Part shown: positions 7,113 to 8,429 of the stretch, piece by piece
Numbering within the stretch: the stretch's first letter is position 1
Layout of the letters: each line of letters opens with the position of its first letter
DNA from: Clostridiales bacterium
Lineage (GTDB): Bacteria; Bacillota; Clostridia; Peptostreptococcales; Anaerovoracaceae
DNA: 8,429 nucleotides
NCBI GenBank assembly: GCA_015258265.1
Contig: JABZIP010000030.1
Location: forward strand, 1 to 8,429
Direction: 5' to 3'
The notes under the pieces: model-generated
Databases searched by the model: none
What the model was told of the DNA's origin: nothing
What the model saw: the letters and a program-made list of their open reading frames with translations, nothing else
Program-made: the position numbers and the translations under genes

Positions 7113-7117
7113 AGAGT

Positions 7118-8429
7118 ATGGCAAACAGCAAAAAGAGCGAAATTCTGGAAAAACTTCGCAGTGAGCTTGAAAAAGTTTTTGAAAATGAAGCTATTGCCAA
7201 GAAACAAATTCACGATATCGATTTAAACGAAATGCAAGCACCCGACGAAGAGATTGTCGATTTACCGGTAATACCGATGCGAGGACTTTGCGTGTTCCCC
7301 GGAATGCTTGTTAATTTCGATGTAGGTCGTGATAAGTCAATTGTGGCTTTGGAACAGGCTATGATGCGAGAGCAATTGGTGTTTTTAGTATTGCAAAAAG
7401 AAGAAGAAATAGAATTGCCGCTGATTTCGGATTTGTATGAAATCGGAACAGTGGCAAAAGTAAAGCAAATGCTGAAACTACCGGGTGATAATGTTAGAAT
7501 ATTGGTAGAAGGGCTATACAGGGGAAAGATTTCTGAGGTAATGGAAGAAACAGAGTATTTTGAGTGTATAATCGAAACTCCGGATACTGAATCTTTACCT
7601 GAGGTAACAGTCGAAGTAAGAGCGCTTATGAGAGTTGCCGCATCTGTATTTTCGGAGTACATATCTCAAAACGAAAAGTATTCCAAGGAAATTTCGGAAC
7701 TTATAAGCGGCATCGAAAAGCCGGGAATACTTGCAGATACTATTATTTCATATGTTGTAGATAAACCTCACGACAAACAGAAAATTTTGGAATGTTACGA
7801 TCCTATAGAGCGACTTAGAGCCGTTACGGTATTCATAAGTAATGAAATTGAACTGATAGCCGTTGAGCGTGATATAGAAAAGAAAGTAAGAGAGGCTATC
7901 GGCGAAAGACAGAAAGAATTTTATCTTCGCGAACAGCTTAGGACAATCAACGAGGAACTCGGCAATGATATGGATATAAGCGATGAAGTCGATGAATGGC
8001 AGCAAAAGTTGAAAACATTAAAATTGTCCGAAAAAGTTGAAAGAAAGATACAAAAGGAAATTTCCAAATATACGCGAATGGGCAGTAGCGTGGCGGAAAG
8101 TGCTGTTTTGAGAAATTACATCGAATTATTTTTGGAACTGCCGTGGAACAGCGAATCCGAGGTGTCGTTGGACATTAAAAAAGCGCAAAAGATATTGGAT
8201 AGAGATCACTATGGACTTGAAACTGTCAAAGAGAGGATAGTCGAACAACTTGCGGTAATCAAACTTTCGGAGAATTTAAAAGCGCCGATTATTTGCCTTG
8301 TAGGACCTCCGGGGGTTGGAAAGACATCAATTGCGCGGTCGATTGCAAAAGCTACGAACAGAGAATTTATGCGAATATCTCTTGGCGGAATAAGCGATGA
8401 ATCGGAGATTAAGGGACATAGGCGTACAT
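7118..8429 (+). CDS. lon: ATP-dependent serine protease Lon (3' partial)
   Basis: Lon is a cytoplasmic hexameric AAA+ protease that degrades misfolded and regulatory proteins. The frame stays open to the right edge, giving 437 codons, somewhat more than half of a typical Lon. The N-terminal substrate-binding domain begins at LPVIPMRGLCVFPG (49-62) and includes VGRDKSIVALEQAM and KQMLKLPGDNVRILVEGL. A helical neck follows (REQLRTINEELG), then SAVLRNYIELFLELPW and the AAA+ module with Walker A GPPGVGKTS (396-404, lysine 402). The sequence ends in ISLGGISDESEIKGHRRT. Walker B, the arginine finger and the Ser-Lys protease dyad lie beyond the window. About 48 residues precede the conserved start of the family, a charged and probably helical extension longer than in Bacillus Lon. 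I see no promoter between the clpX terminator and this gene. Confidence 0.97.
   Translation, partial: MANSKKSEILEKLRSELEKVFENEAIAKKQIHDIDLNEMQAPDEEIVDLPVIPMRGLCVFPGMLVNFDVGRDKSIVALEQAMMREQLVFLVLQKEEEIELPLISDLYEIGTVAKVKQMLKLPGDNVRILVEGLYRGKISEVMEETEYFECIIETPDTESLPEVTVEVRALMRVAASVFSEYISQNEKYSKEISELISGIEKPGILADTIISYVVDKPHDKQKILECYDPIERLRAVTVFISNEIELIAVERDIEKKVREAIGERQKEFYLREQLRTINEELGNDMDISDEVDEWQQKLKTLKLSEKVERKIQKEISKYTRMGSSVAESAVLRNYIELFLELPWNSESEVSLDIKKAQKILDRDHYGLETVKERIVEQLAVIKLSENLKAPIICLVGPPGVGKTSIARSIAKATNREFMRISLGGISDESEIKGHRRT

Overview
This window carries core housekeeping genes, all on the + strand, with short gaps and no mobile element, RNA gene or CRISPR array that I can see. The gene set and the order tig-clpP-clpX-lon beside a PolC-type replicative polymerase point to a low-to-moderate GC Bacillota, most likely class Clostridia. 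PolC occurs mainly in Bacillota and a few related lineages. The AT-leaning codon use (many AGA, AGG and ATA codons) and strong AGGAGG ribosome-binding sites fit that. I cannot name a genus from the sequence alone.

Layout: (1) 1-3099 is the 3' part of polC, the replicative DNA polymerase alpha subunit, cut by the left edge. (2) 3100-3182 holds a near-consensus extended -10 promoter and no visible terminator. (3) 3183-3812 encodes a CYTH-domain protein, probably an inorganic triphosphatase. (4) 3842-5125 is tig (trigger factor), 5127-5711 clpP and 5745-7058 clpX, packed as one transcription unit. (5) 7059-7117 contains an intrinsic terminator with a GAAA tetraloop and then the lon ribosome-binding site. 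(6) 7118-8429 is the 5' half of lon, cut by the right edge just after the Walker A region.

Together, tig, clpP, clpX and lon form a protein-quality-control cluster: a ribosome-bound folding chaperone, a two-part ATP-dependent protease, and a second single-chain ATP-dependent protease. The promoter after polC probably drives the CYTH gene and the tig-clpP-clpX block. Lon sits behind a terminator with no convincing promoter of its own, so its level may depend on read-through.

The most interesting observation is in PolC. The DnaQ-like 3'-5' exonuclease domain that normally interrupts the PHP domain is cleanly absent: the two PHP halves are joined in frame by a short DnaE-like linker. The PHP domain keeps what looks like a complete metal-ligand set. 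This suggests either a replicase that proofreads through its PHP domain or in trans, or one whose exonuclease lies upstream of the window. The rest of the window is ordinary.
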